Positions 23,784 to 34,385 of a DNA stretch of 64,000 nt are shown here, in pieces. The position numbers were made by a program, and so were the translations under genes. This DNA is from Elmis aenea (Eukaryota > Arthropoda > Insecta > Coleoptera > Elmidae), in NCBI GenBank assembly GCA_947652605.1, contig OX393578.1, forward strand, positions 62,255,415 to 62,319,414, in the 5' to 3' direction. Positions within the stretch are counted from its first letter, which is position 1. Each line of letters begins with the position of its first letter. The notes under the pieces were generated by a model. It did not search any database. It worked only from the letters and a program-made list of their open reading frames with translations, and had not been told where the DNA came from.

Positions 23784-26091
23784 GACACAAAAAATTATAT
23801 TATTTGGACTAATATAAAATATAAAAAATTTAGAAATCTTTAAGAATTAAATAAATTTTTTGTTACAGGTAATTTTTAACAACCCCATTAATTACCTGTT
23901 TTTACCGGTAGTAACAATTGTTTTGTGTGTACTACCTTTATTAGTAAAAATTGGTAATTTAGCAATCCCTCGTCAGGATCAGCCAAGGTGAATTTGTTTT
24001 CATCATACAAATGAACGCGTTTTGATGGCGTCCTTAATTTTCCATCCTTTTAACGAAGACACATTTGCCCCTTTGTCATGTATGAGGACGGTAAGGTCCT
24101 CTTTAACCCTAAACCCCAAATGCAGCAGGCTCTGAATACACATTCTAACTTCAATTCGAATCGCTTTGTATAAGAGACCGTTCTTAATTGCTGGCATTTA
24201 CTCCTGAAATCTGCACACTTTCGTACAAAACTGGTGTTAGGTAACTATTTAAAATATTTATAGCCTCATAATTCTTAAGTGAGGTTACCGGAATTTGTGT
24301 AAATGTAGATGGCTTTGCCTAATTAGCGTTGCCAAGTTAAATTATCGGTGCTGTCAAAAGTTGTTTCATTAGAGAGAAGAAATGGCAAAAAAATCCGCTT
24401 AGGAGTTCAGCTGTTGTGGGTACAAAAATAATTGAATTATAATTATCAAATTTATCACAAAGAAATCACGATATTTAAGAGCAAAGATAAAATTTGACGC
24501 CTTTAATAAAAAAATTACGATTTATTGGGGCTGTTAGTTAATACAGAAACGATGAAAAACCTTTGGTAATAGCTTCGGAATTGGGTTTTTCTAATGAAAA
24601 AACTAAAAAGAGAATTGAAGGTGCTGAGTAAAGCATAAATGTATTATTAAGTGGATTTTTTATTCAGTTTTACCTGTAATATTACCAACTCCTTATTTTT
24701 CTGTTTCTTGTGAACTAAACTTTACTTAAAATAAAAATATACATAGCTGAAATTATAGATATTAGAATTTCCCACAGGTTTTTTCGGGCTTTGGATGGAA
24801 AAACTCTGGCACTACTTCCGTACATATTACTGCAAAAACACCTTACGCTGTATTTTGTTCATTGCTCAGCCACCTTTATACATTAGAATTTTTTAAACTG
24901 AGCTTTTGCTTACAAAACCCATTAAAATATTCGCCGTTATGATTCGTATTCCATTTATACAGAAGCCCGCTTCAAATTACGCACGACTGTGTATTTTATT
25001 TACATCACGTTATTATAAATTCAAAGGCATTAGCGAGCAGTACACCATGAAGGTACATGGCTAACGAATATAGCACAATTCCTTGCTATTCCGATACAGT
25101 ACTTTTGTTATTCTCGCTTATTCCACTTTCATAAAGCTCTGCTTCTTTATTGTATTATTTTGTGTTTACTTTCGGTCCTATTTCTATGCATAAATGAATA
25201 ATATTTACCGGCTTTAATACTATCATCCTTTTTAATTTTCTTGAAACGAAAGCTTCTGTTTGTTTTGGTTTAAAAGCTTTTCTGAAAGTTTTATTAACTC
25301 GTGTAATGTGCAATATTTATTTATATTACTTTGGTGAAGCAAAAAACTATTTGCGGTTGATTAATATTTAACATACGTCTGGTGAAATTAAGGCCATGTT
25401 TTAATATTATTAGGGAAATAAGTTCCAAAGCTTCAAAGCAACAAAGGCGTTTTATGTAATCTACCTAGCGATGAACACATAATGTCAAATGATAATTGTA
25501 ATACTGTTAAAAAGCTGTTTGTTTAAAAATTTGTTTGTTATATTGAGGAGGAAATAAATAACGAAATGTTTGAAAATTCCCCTTTTAGTCACATATTAAA
25601 AGTTGCCTTTGTGTTTCAAAGAAGCGATGACCGAACCAAACTCAAATGTAACGAGAAGAATAATCACGGCTCAGCTGAATCCACTCGGCGCAACTAGAAG
25701 ACCGTTAAACAATTTTAAACTTCTCCGCAGTACTCCGGCACAACTTTCCCGAAAGTAAAGATGATATTTCTATATTATCTTTCTTTAAGACCGCGCCGAT
25801 TGCAATAATTTATCGTGACGTGAGGGAAGCTATCTCTAAACGTTAGTAATTTAGCAGCTCAGTGACATTCTTCAGAAGTTAAGATATTAAAATAATTTAT
25901 CTGTCGCCGAAAAACTTTCCTCTTGTTCTGTTTTTTGCGCCTTTATTACCAGTGTGCTTAATTTATACGCAGTGAGAACCACATGTTTTGTTTAACGGTG
26001 TGGCAAATAAAATTTTGAACTATTTATAATAATAGAAAGAGGGTCATAACTAATGTACCTACATACACAACACACTGCAAGTGTTTCCAGT
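23784..26091. other. Intron sequence, no supported gene
   Basis: A minus-strand frame at 24003-24197 (GLLYKAIRIEVRMCIQSLLH, LGFRVKEDLTVLIHDKGANV) vaguely suggests an ankyrin-type repeat but is too short and has no splice support. Nothing else is recognised. Confidence 0.35.
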
Positions 26092-27411
26092 TTAACCCTC
26101 CGTCTACCGCAAAAAAAAAAACTATGCATAAATACCGTCCTGGGGCCAATGGACCCTATGTAAAGTATGGTACTTTCTTTGCCTGACCCTCCTGTACGTC
26201 ATATATTGTTATATAATTTACATAATGTTTTTACATATTAATTTATTTTGTTTAGTTATTGCACTTTATGAGAATAAAAAATGCTGTGTAATTTTGAAAA
26301 ATATATTTATTCCATGCAGTTATTACAAACAATTACAGAATGTTCGCCACACACACATGTTTTTTACATTTCTGACAAATTGTTCTAGTTTTTCTATCTT
26401 TTTTCGATGGACAAATGCTGCAACGGTTCTTCTTTTTAAGAGGCTCAAGTTGGCTGCTGGTAGATGCTTGAGGACTTTCTAATTTTTTTTCCCCATGGGT
26501 CTCAGTTAGGCCCTTACCTAATGCTATAATAAAATGTCTCCTCTTACGTAATTTTTTGTCACAATTTCTGTTTAGAGATAACCAAACTATGAAAGCGTTC
26601 ATTACACTTACGTCGATCATGTTGTAAAAAACAGTAAGTGGCCATCTTCTTGTCTTTCTTTTCACACTGTATGCTCTAGTAATCTGGTCCATAGTGTCTA
26701 CATCGCCTTTAGTTTTGTTGTAAATCCAGAATCACCTCAGGTTTCTTCTTTGTCCCATTGTCTATTATCTTATTACTGCGAAGGGTACTAATAAGAGTCA
26801 CAATTTTTCTCTTTTTCGGGCAGTACGATAGAATCATTCTATCATTTTGAAAACCAAAAAGTGTAGAATAAGTTTCACGATTTTTTGAGTTTGTAAAGCT
26901 ATTAGGCAGCTCTTGTTTGTTTTTACGAATCGTCCCTATCATGGTTAGATTTTTTGATAATAAATAGGTTGCAAGCGAATAGGAGGTGAAAAAATTGTCA
27001 CAGGTAATATTTCGTCCTGAATTCTCAATATCTCTTAGTCTCTTACCAATCGTTTTACTACATTTTCGCCTTGATTTTTTTCTCTCGTTTCACAATCTAT
27101 ACTGGCTGCATCAATAAAATATATTCTGCAAGAAGATAAGAAAACCCAAAACATCTGAAAATCCCCTAAATGCGTGCGATACGTGCTATGCCTGAACATG
27201 TGGGTCCTGTGGACCCGCGTAGTAGTAGGCGGTAGAAGTTTTGTATTAAAAAAATGAATAATTGTAAAAAAAATCAATGAAAATTAAGAAAACAAGTGAA
27301 AATGAACAATGTCAAGTAACGGCAAAACTCCCAAAATGTTAAAAGTTTAAATACACACAACATTAGCTTCGGAACGGGTCCATTGGACCCGTTTGGTAGA
27401 CAGAGAGTTAA
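26092..27411 (-). mobile_element. piggyBac-family DNA transposon 2, internally deleted, TTAA to TTAA
   Basis: Bounded by TTAA at 26092-26095 and 27408-27411. Ends: TTAACCCTCCGTCTACC on the left and TTAACTCTCTGTCTACC (reverse complement) on the right, 15 of 17 identical. Near-palindromes GGGGCCAATGGACCC (26142) and GGGTCCATTGGACCC (27376) sit just inside each end, and a third, GGGTCCTGTGGACCC, at 27202. It carries the 3' half of a transposase on the minus strand. The terminal sequence differs from element 1, so it is a separate family. Length 1320 bp. Confidence 0.92.
26333..27195 (-). pseudogene. piggyBac-type transposase, C-terminal half, two frameshifts
   Basis: Three consecutive minus-strand frames. 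27195 to about 27045: YFIDAASIDCETREKNQGEN and VVKR. After a one-base shift: RDIENSGRNITCDNFFTSYS, with the second catalytic Asp (CDNFFTS), then MIGTIRKNKQELPNSF, STLFGFQNDRMILSYCPKK to about 26725. After another shift: YNKTKGDVDTMDQITRAYSV with the third Asp block (VDTMDQ), then WPLTVFYNMIDVSVMNAFI. The C terminus has the Cys-rich finger CSICPSKKDRKTRTICQKC followed by KKHVC, which binds DNA in this family. The first Asp block and the N terminus are gone. Confidence 0.92.
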
Positions 27412-28719
27412 ATTACAATTTTCTTAAGCCATAAACTAGTGTTTTAATAATATATAGTTCGGAAATACAGTTAACACTGACTTAACTATTTTAAACACTC
27501 AATATTAGTGCAAAGGAGCCAGTATTTTTGAAAGGCGTGTAAGTCCAATTATAAAAAACAATGAGTAAAGGCTAGCTTAAGTTACATACCATTGTCTTTC
27601 TTTACTTTGTCATATTAGTCTCATACCATTTAGTAAATATCAATTTGGCTGACTGTATATTTTTATATTAAAACTCGAATTTCAATCAGTCTTTGCTTTG
27701 TAACATGACAAACTCGCTTCCGGCCATATCAGTTGAATTAAAATGTGCAAAAATATTCGTGCCAAGTGAAGTAAAAATCACGCACATTATACCTATTTTT
27801 CACAAAACAGAGTATAGTTAATCGTTTCAGCAAAAAAGGTTTCTGTTCACTGAACATATCCGGGGCAGTTTTGGTATAGAGAGAGGCTGTGTGAAGAGGA
27901 TTTTTACCCATTAGCGCATTTTATGTGGAGCATATTTTCTGAATGATGGTGCTCACGAAGCCTCTATAAATAATCCTTTATGTATGTTTTAATATGTTGG
28001 TACCAGCGAAAATCTATAAAATTGACTGAACCGTTTAATCCACTGCTATTAAAATAATATATCGTCTAAGTGACATGAGGGACATTTCGCGTAATCCTGC
28101 AAAGAAGATAAAAGTTTGTTACTCGTAAATTATTTATACAGGGCATACATTAACGTATAATTCTGACTTAGCCCTGTTCCTTGCTTACTTAATTTTAAGT
28201 CAAAAATGTAGGTCATGGCTTAGTTTACTCTCAAAACACAATTTAAAAAGCACAAATTTGGCAACACCTCATTAACTAACATTAGTAACACAGAAAGTGT
28301 AAGCTATGTTGTTAATCCAGACACATTAAATGATAAACCAAGAACCGTAGCTACAACATACTAGGTGTAAACAAGGGCTAGGAGTCCAAAAACAATCTCT
28401 TTGAACCGATTACAAAGATAACATTTATGCCAAATTATCACTTCATTTTTAAATATTATGTGTATTATGTGTATTGAGGATTTATAAATATCAATAAACC
28501 ACTTTGAACTTTTAAGTCAAATAAGTTATTAAATTTCTGGATGCAAATATTTTTGTGCCTAATTTTTCCAAGTTCTTCGTCCAGTTACTAATTTTATTTA
28601 AATAAATGGGCAAATAATAGCAATGTTTGTGAGGCAATTTTTACCTTACTGATAACTAGAAACAGCGGTTTGTATATTATATTTAATTGTTAATTAAACA
28701 TATCGTACTTATACTATGA
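27412..28719. other. Intron sequence, nothing recognised
   Basis: AT-rich. TACAGGGCATACATTAACG at 28138 resembles a decayed CAGGGTG-type end. Confidence 0.4.
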
Positions 28720-29500
28720 AATTTGGAGTGCAGGGTAAGAAATATAGTCTTAAAAAAAATGAAAATAATTTCAAGAATATGCATATCAACTATGTCAGTC
28801 CTAATAAATAAAAGGTTTAGTATAAATTGTAGATTTCAAAAATGTAATAACATACAGGGTATTAATAATGGCATTTTAGATAGCCCGGATAAAGTCTTTT
28901 AACACGCAGTTTCGTTAATAATTTTATCTTTAATAACCGCAATAATTATTTTGAGATAAAGTTTGCTACATATAGTGTCAAATTTGGTGGAGGCGATGGG
29001 TAAAACTATATTGTTTTAAATAAATGCTAATAACTTCAAAACTATGCATTTTATTTATAAGATACCTTGTAAGTAAACGACCCAAAATAAATTGTAAATT
29101 TTAAAATTATTATAATATACAGAGTGCTGTATTTGAATATTCCAAGTTGGTGTAAATTTTTAACACCCTGTAAATGCTAAAAAATCTTTTAAGCAAGTTT
29201 TAAATAGCTCTGACAAATTAATTTAAAACATCGCTAAGTTTTTAACGTCATCTTTATCAAAACTAGAGAAAAGAATTTTTAAATAACCTTTCCACGTGCA
29301 TATTGCAAAATATGGTGGAGGTGCAGGTTAAAAATTTAAATAAATGCCAATAACTTCGAAACTACAAATTTTAGCTATAACAACCTCTGACACAACCGAC
29401 CAAAAATGAGTTAAGGATTTCAAAAATATAATAATAAACCGGGTGTTTTATTTGAAACAACAAATTTGGCGACAGTTGTGAACACGCTGTATTAAAGAAA
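28720..29500 (+). repeat. Decayed tandem array, about three units of 270-330 bp
   Basis: The block GGTGGAGG-G-AGG-TAAAA...TAAATAAATGC-AATAACTTC-AAACTA occurs at about 28987 and 29313, and a worn form (TTTGGAGTGCAGGGTAAG) at 28720. Each unit continues into a CAGGGT- or CGGGTG-like box (28853, 29120, 29441) and a piece resembling AACACCCTGTA. The copies are strongly diverged. Confidence 0.6.
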
Positions 29501-30199
29501 TAAAAAATTAAACAGTTTTACATTGTCTTGATAAAGTTTTTCAGAACGCCGTTGGGATTAGAGTTTTATCTTTTCTGCAACCGGAGTTTCCTATTTTAAA
29601 TTTAACTTTTCATACACTCTCTTAAAGCAAATAACTACTTTAAGAAAATTACTAGTACTATATATGTTTAATTTTTACGCTTTGTATTGCATTGGCTAGT
29701 GTTAAAAGTCTCTGCAAATACATTTTGTATTTCATTTTATGCGAAACCGTTGTGTTTTCTTTATCCCGAAGTATAAGCAACATTTTCAATGCTTCAAGCG
29801 ATAGTATAACGCTACAAACATAAACTTATCCATAGTTTGGCCTTCGATGTACAAAAACTCTTCGTAGTAAACACTAAACAGGCGAGCTTCGACCAACAAA
29901 AAAACTTTATAGGGTAATCTGAGAGATGGCTTTCGTCGTGGATGCTGTAGCAGAATAATGCAGACTATTGGTAATTTCGTAAAGTGCCAAATACAGTGCT
30001 GTCGCTATAACATATCCGACAGTAAAACAACTCCGGATCCTGTCTGTTCCATAAAAGCAACTTTTTTTGTTTAACTCCGGGTCTGACAAGGGGGGGACAA
30101 CGAACCCCATGCGTACGGCTTGAAAAAGTTCCAGTCTTCGAACTGTTTAGTAGCTTCCGGATATGTATGGAACTGTGTTAATGGGAAGTGATTTCAGAC
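29501..30199. other. Non-coding stretch with one protein-like minus-strand frame
   Basis: A minus-strand frame at 30110-29907 (MGFVVPPLSDPELNKKSCFY and onward) has even composition but no motif that I know, and no start or splice support. I see nothing else. Confidence 0.35.
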
Positions 30200-30730
30200 C
30201 CTCGTCAATGATTTTTTGAACAAGAAGTAAACAAGCGATTCTGAAGGCTACAACTAGAAAATATCCACGATAGGCTGGCTACAAAATGAGTTAAGCAAAT
30301 AGTTTCAGGCTCAACACACCATTTACAGAGGCAGACGTGGGAAACTGACCAGAGGCGTACGTTTACTGCACAACAATGCCCCCGTGCACACTGCTGGAAT
30401 TGCTCAAGCCGCAATTCGTGACTGCGGTTTTAATCAAATCCATTACCCTCTGTATAGTCCAGATATGGCCCCGAGTGACTATAACCCCTTTGGAAATTTG
30501 AAAAAGGACTTTCGCGGGCGCCATTTCAGTGACGACCAAGAGGTGAAGGCTGCAGTTTAGGCACATTTTGCAGACAAACTGAAGGCATATTTTTTTAGGG
30601 GTATCGAATTGTTGCTTAAACGATGTAATAAGTGCATTGATGTCAGCGGAGATTATACTGAAAAATAGAAATTAAATTTTGAGCCTACGCCATTTCTTTT
30701 ATAGCCTGGGAAATTTTGGCGCTCACCTTG
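30200..30730 (+). mobile_element. 3' half of a mariner-type element with right terminal end
   Basis: Transposase blocks in plus orientation are followed by GGCGCTCACCTTG at 30718-30730 and then TA. The reverse complement, CAAGGTGAGCGCC, is the kind of end seen in insect mariner elements. No matching left end is visible in 29,500-30,200, so the copy is 5'-truncated or too decayed. Confidence 0.7.
30322..30668 (+). pseudogene. mariner-type transposase C-terminal fragment, second Asp changed to Asn
   Basis: Reads GRRGKLTRGVRLLHNNAPVH, TAGIAQAAIRDCGFNQIHY, YSPDMAPSDYNPFGNLKKD, FRGRHFSDDQEVKAAV, then a stop in place of Glu (tag), AHFADKLKAYFFRGIELLLK and a natural-looking end VSGDYTEK. These are the second and third catalytic blocks of mariner transposases. 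The usual HDNAPVH is HNNAPVH, so the second catalytic Asp is lost. Apart from the one stop the frame is well kept, which suggests a fairly recent copy. Confidence 0.85.
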
Positions 30731-30836
30731 TATCTTGGTTTCGAAACATCTCTTATTGAATGCAAAACTTTTTATAAGACTCACGTCTCCTCATCTGTTA
30801 CAGTCTTATTTACTTCATTTGATTCGTTCAATAATA

Positions 30837-31080
30837 CAGGGTGTTTCAGGAAGAATGGTGAATACTTTAGGACCTGGTAGTATGAACCATTTTGAGTTAA
30901 AATGTTTATATAAACATGTGTCAATGGTTAGGAAGATACAATTGTTTGCCCTTTCTTGGTAGACGTCGCTTTTCATCCATCGCCACAGACAAAAATCTAA
31001 TGGGGTAAAGTCTGGGGACCTTGGTGGCCAATTATCGTGACCAACCGATCCTTCTTTCTGGTAATGGTTTGTCGACCTCG
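30837..31080 (-). pseudogene. Tc1/mariner-superfamily transposase fragment with CAGGGTG end
   Basis: The end CAGGGTGTTTCAGGAAGAAT at 30837, preceded by TA, is typical of an insect DNA transposon. The minus strand at about 31050-30960 reads NWPPRSPDFTPLDFCLWRWM and KSDV, the block with the last catalytic acidic residue (SPDxTPLDF). A frameshift lies just upstream (VDKPLPERRIGWSR in another frame). The remaining transposase cannot be followed beyond 31080. Confidence 0.72.
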
Positions 31081-32533
31081 ACTGTTAGTAAACATTTTAA
31101 TATACTTTAAAAAAACACTGCTCGCCGTTTGTAAGTTCTTCAATATCGTTTAAATATTTTTTTTTATTGTGCTAAATATGATCACTCTTTCAAAGCACCT
31201 TTTTATACAAAGTATTTTCATTAATTTACGTATCCATTCGGTTGCATCTAAAGCACCAATACCGAACATATCATGAAAAATTCAACAAGTTGCAAATAAG
31301 ATCTTTACTCTTTATAACAAGATTGAAGCTAACAAAAGTGCATTCGTCTGCAGCCAAGTGACTGGCTATGAACACATGAATCGGCAAATAAAACCGTTTT
31401 CCACATAACGTGCTTCGAGTGCATAGCAACGCCTCCGCTATTCCGAGAATTCACTGAACAACTTTAGGTCGTGGTAGTTGGAACATATTGTGTTGCGGCA
31501 ATTTCTTAATCGGTTCAGACAACTTACACGGTTTAATCTTGTAATAAATTTGTCGCTAAACCGACAGCTCCTAGACTCATTCCTTATATTTGGGTTACGG
31601 TCCATTTAACTAATTGAATTTTAATTAAAATACTATTTAGCTAAGTAAGATTGTTTCGAGAATACTAAGACTGCTTTAATATCATGTAAACAATACAAGT
31701 AATTAAAACAAAGTCTTAATTGTCCTTCAAAGTGGGCCCTCTCGTACTCTAGAACAACGGTATAGCCAGCGTCAAGTTTAATGGCGAGTGGTGGGGGTGC
31801 GAACCAAACACAATTGGAATTGGATACAACTACTTACTTACTTACTTAGTTGTATTGGTAGGCCTATCCGCCAATGGTTTTAAGTCCGTGGACCATATTG
31901 AAGCGTCTGCTGCGCAAAAACATCCCTTCCGCTCGCCATTAGACTTGACGCTGACTATACCAGAGCTTAATCGTAATTATTATTTAATTCCTACTTCGGT
32001 AATTCACGGTTTCAGCGTCGCTCATTATGAGCAACTTCAAGTCATTACCATTAGCGACTTTTATCAGTGTACCTTTAAAATTTATTACCGTCAACGTTCA
32101 ACGAAACAATGATAGGTACATCTTCTAAACGCATTACCTCGCTTAGCTAAAAGTAAATTACCATCAGCATAACGAGTTCGCTAATCGCTTGATTATATTA
32201 AATGTATTTGCCGAGACGGTAAATTATCCCCGAAAACCCACGACCGAAAACTTTCTCGGTAAAAATGCGGAAGTTGAAAACTTAGGCAATAAGCATTTAG
32301 CGCTAATATGATGGAAAATTATATTTATGTTTCATTATCTGAAATATACGAAATCTAAATTACAGTTGGAGCGCACCAAGAAATCATATTTACAGTCGTT
32401 TAAGTTAAATTCAAGCTAAGTTCAAAAATGCGGAAATATAAATGGCAAGGACTAGAAATTGTACAAAACGATAAAAAAAATTTAACCGATTGAAGTAGTT
32501 AAATTTTATGACTTTCTATAATATTAGTACACT
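31081..32533. other. Non-coding stretch with a short (ACTT)n run
   Basis: TACTTACTTACTTACTTAGT at 31831-31850 is a short microsatellite. An open frame at 31855-32112 (plus) follows it but shows no motif. Otherwise nothing recognised. Confidence 0.4.
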
Positions 32534-32535
32534 TA

Positions 32536-33245
32536 GGGTAAGTCCGGGATAGATGCCCCACCGGCGAAGATGCCCCATCAAACTAATTTCGTTATTAACG
32601 GACAGGTTGCGCTGGCTTTTTAAGGGTTGGTTTGTATTGCGTATGTGATTGTGTGCAGTGCTAATTTTTTTTACAAAACTTATTCGGGCAAGTTATTTGC
32701 AAAAAATCATTTTTAGAGCTTCACAAAATTTATCACTATGGTTTGCTTGTACACGCATATCATGATAAAGTACTTGTATCATTGTTTTTGTAGTACAATA
32801 CATTTAGGCATATAATAGGCTACTGTTCGTGGCAAAGTACATATTCTGGCGCAAAATTTAAATTTGATATTTGGCTGTGGCATCTATACCGGACGATCGG
32901 GGAAGATGCCCTACATGTGTTGGGTGTGGGGAAATGTACACAAACACAAAATGGAATGATGAGTGGGTTCAGTGCATGCATTGCAACAAATGGTCCCGTG
33001 AAGGCTGTTCTAAATATGAAAATCTTTGTAATTTGTGTGGAAAAATAATGACATTAAAAAAGAAATAAGTATTAATTGTTAATATGTTTACTAAACATTT
33101 AGTTTCTGTTTATTAATTTGTAATTACATAATATTTTCGTAGGGGCATCTATACCTATACTAGTGGGGCATCTTTGCCCGACAGTTTGGTGAAGATGGCA
33201 AATGCTCATATTTTAAGTTTTTAATTATTCGAATCATATAAATTT
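32536..33245 (+). mobile_element. Pogo-like non-autonomous element, copy 2 (3'-truncated)
   Basis: Starts after TA (32534-32535) with GGGTAAGTCCGGGATAGATG, and matches the reverse complement of the copy at 6479-7335 base for base over long stretches. The match stops at about 33240, inside the sequence corresponding to about 6630 of copy 1, and gives way to an AT repeat (tctatatatatataag). About 150 bp and the second terminal end are missing. The two copies are in opposite orientation, 25 kb apart. Confidence 0.85.
32871..33068 (+). pseudogene. C-terminal Cys-rich finger of the pogo-like transposase, open frame
   Basis: An open frame of 65 codons: CPTCVGCGEMYTNTKWNDEW, then VQCMHCNKWSREGCS, ENLCNLCGKIMTLKKK and stop. 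Same finger as at 6968..6801, including Arg instead of His in REGC. The first residues (MAVASIPDDRG) come from sequence made by an internal deletion, so the start has no meaning for the original protein. It lacks a catalytic domain. Confidence 0.68.
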
Positions 33246-33517
33246 ATCTATATATATATAAGAGCTTGTTTGTGTGTTTGTTTGTTTGTTCGCTATAGAA
33301 TCCTAGGCTCAATATCTACTTTAGAATAGGTGGAAGTTTTTTGGAAACTAAATTTTGTCTGTAAATAATACAATGCACAAGCAACATTTCAGGATTGTCA
33401 TCCTTCATTTTTTATAAACAGCCACTCTCTTGCCCATCATAACAGGACGACCAACTGCAGCACAAGATTTTTCATTGAAATTTGAGCTTCATCTACATAA
33501 TTTTTAAGTTTATTGTA
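33246..33517. repeat. AT/GTTT microsatellite and adjoining repeat-like DNA
   Basis: TCTATATATATATAAGAGC is followed by TTGTTTGTGTGTTTGTTTGT and GTTCGCTATAGAATCCTAGG. I have the impression of a dispersed insect repeat, but cannot name it. Confidence 0.5.
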
Positions 33518-33519
33518 TA

Positions 33520-34272
33520 CAGTGTGGCTGGTTTTTCATTGTCCAGCTTATATCTGCTGAAATATTAATGTTACCAAAAAAAGTTAAATGAGAAACTTAT
33601 TAAACAAAAGCTGGTCTACAAAATTGTGCTAAAAATTTTGTTCCATAGCCTACCAGTTTTTCGGAAAAATATCCAACTTTTGTTTTTTAAATAGAACACC
33701 CTGTATATTTTTATAGAATCACATTCTAAATCAATTTCTCTTCACAATGATACTATCATAAGTACCATTTTGCTTTTAAATTATGCTCAATATTAAAAAA
33801 AAAGAGAATTATTATAGCCGGCTGTGGAAACAGCACAGCATATCAACTTTTTCATTATTTGTATGGTACATTTTTCTTAATTATAATTACACTTATTTTT
33901 GTCTGATTTGACAAGTGTTTGCTAATGTAAACAAATTTGACAGGTATTTGCAATAAACAAAACAATATCACAGCCGACTTTAATCATTCCTTTTTTGAAT
34001 TATTGTGCATAATTTAAAAGCAAAATGGTACTTATGATATATCATTGTAAAGAGAAATTGATTTAGAATGTGATTCTGTAAAAATATACCGGGTGTTCTA
34101 TTTAAAAAACAAAAGGTGGATATTTTTCCGAAAAACTGGTAGGCTATGGAACAAAATTTTTAGCACAATTTTGTAGACCAGCTTTTGTTTAATAAGTTTC
34201 TCATTTAACTTTTTTTGGTAACTTTAATATTTCAGCAGATATAAGCTGGACAATGAAAAATCAGCCACCCTG
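33520..34272. mobile_element. Palindromic TA-inserting element A
   Basis: Bounded by TA (33518-33519 and 34273-34274). The ends are CAGTGTGGCTGGTTTTTCAT and the reverse complement of CAGGGTGGCTGATTTTTCAT. The left arm (33520-33827) and the right arm (33971-34272) are complementary along their whole length with few mismatches; the loop is about 140 bp. No reading frame of interest. A further ACACCCTGTATAT box occurs inside each arm (33695 and its counterpart at 34087), so each arm contains a second end-like motif. Confidence 0.9.
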
Positions 34273-34299
34273 TATATCAATATCCGTTTTTAATGCCCC

Positions 34300-34385
34300 T
34301 CAAAATATTCATATTGCCCCCCCAAAATATACATATTGCCCCCTGTGACGTACGCCCCACGTTGGGAAAACTTGCTCTAAAAGGA
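34300..34385 (-). repeat. Possible hAT-type terminal fragment
   Basis: On the minus strand: AGTTTTCCCAACGTGGGGCG, TACGTCACAGGGGGCAATAT, then a repeated TTTTG-GGGGGCAATATG piece. The layout resembles the ends of hAT elements (TTCCCAACxTGGGG...GGGGGCA). No partner end and no 8-bp duplication were found, so this is a suggestion only. Confidence 0.35.

Noticed and set aside
24105..24118. TTTAGGGTTA-like telomeric motif on the minus strand
   Set aside because: A single short occurrence; not a tandem array, and insects usually have TTAGG repeats. Chance.
24003..24197. Ankyrin-like minus-strand exon (LLHLGFRVKEDLTVLIHDKG)
   Set aside because: Too short, only a loose match, no convincing splice sites or neighbouring repeats.
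26225..26482. 85-codon plus-strand frame
   Set aside because: Antisense to the piggyBac element 2 transposase C terminus and its 3' flank.
29907..30110. Membrane-protein-like minus frame (FTVGYVIATALYLALYEI)
   Set aside because: A single isolated frame without start context, splice sites or family match; hydrophobic runs are common in AT-rich random frames.
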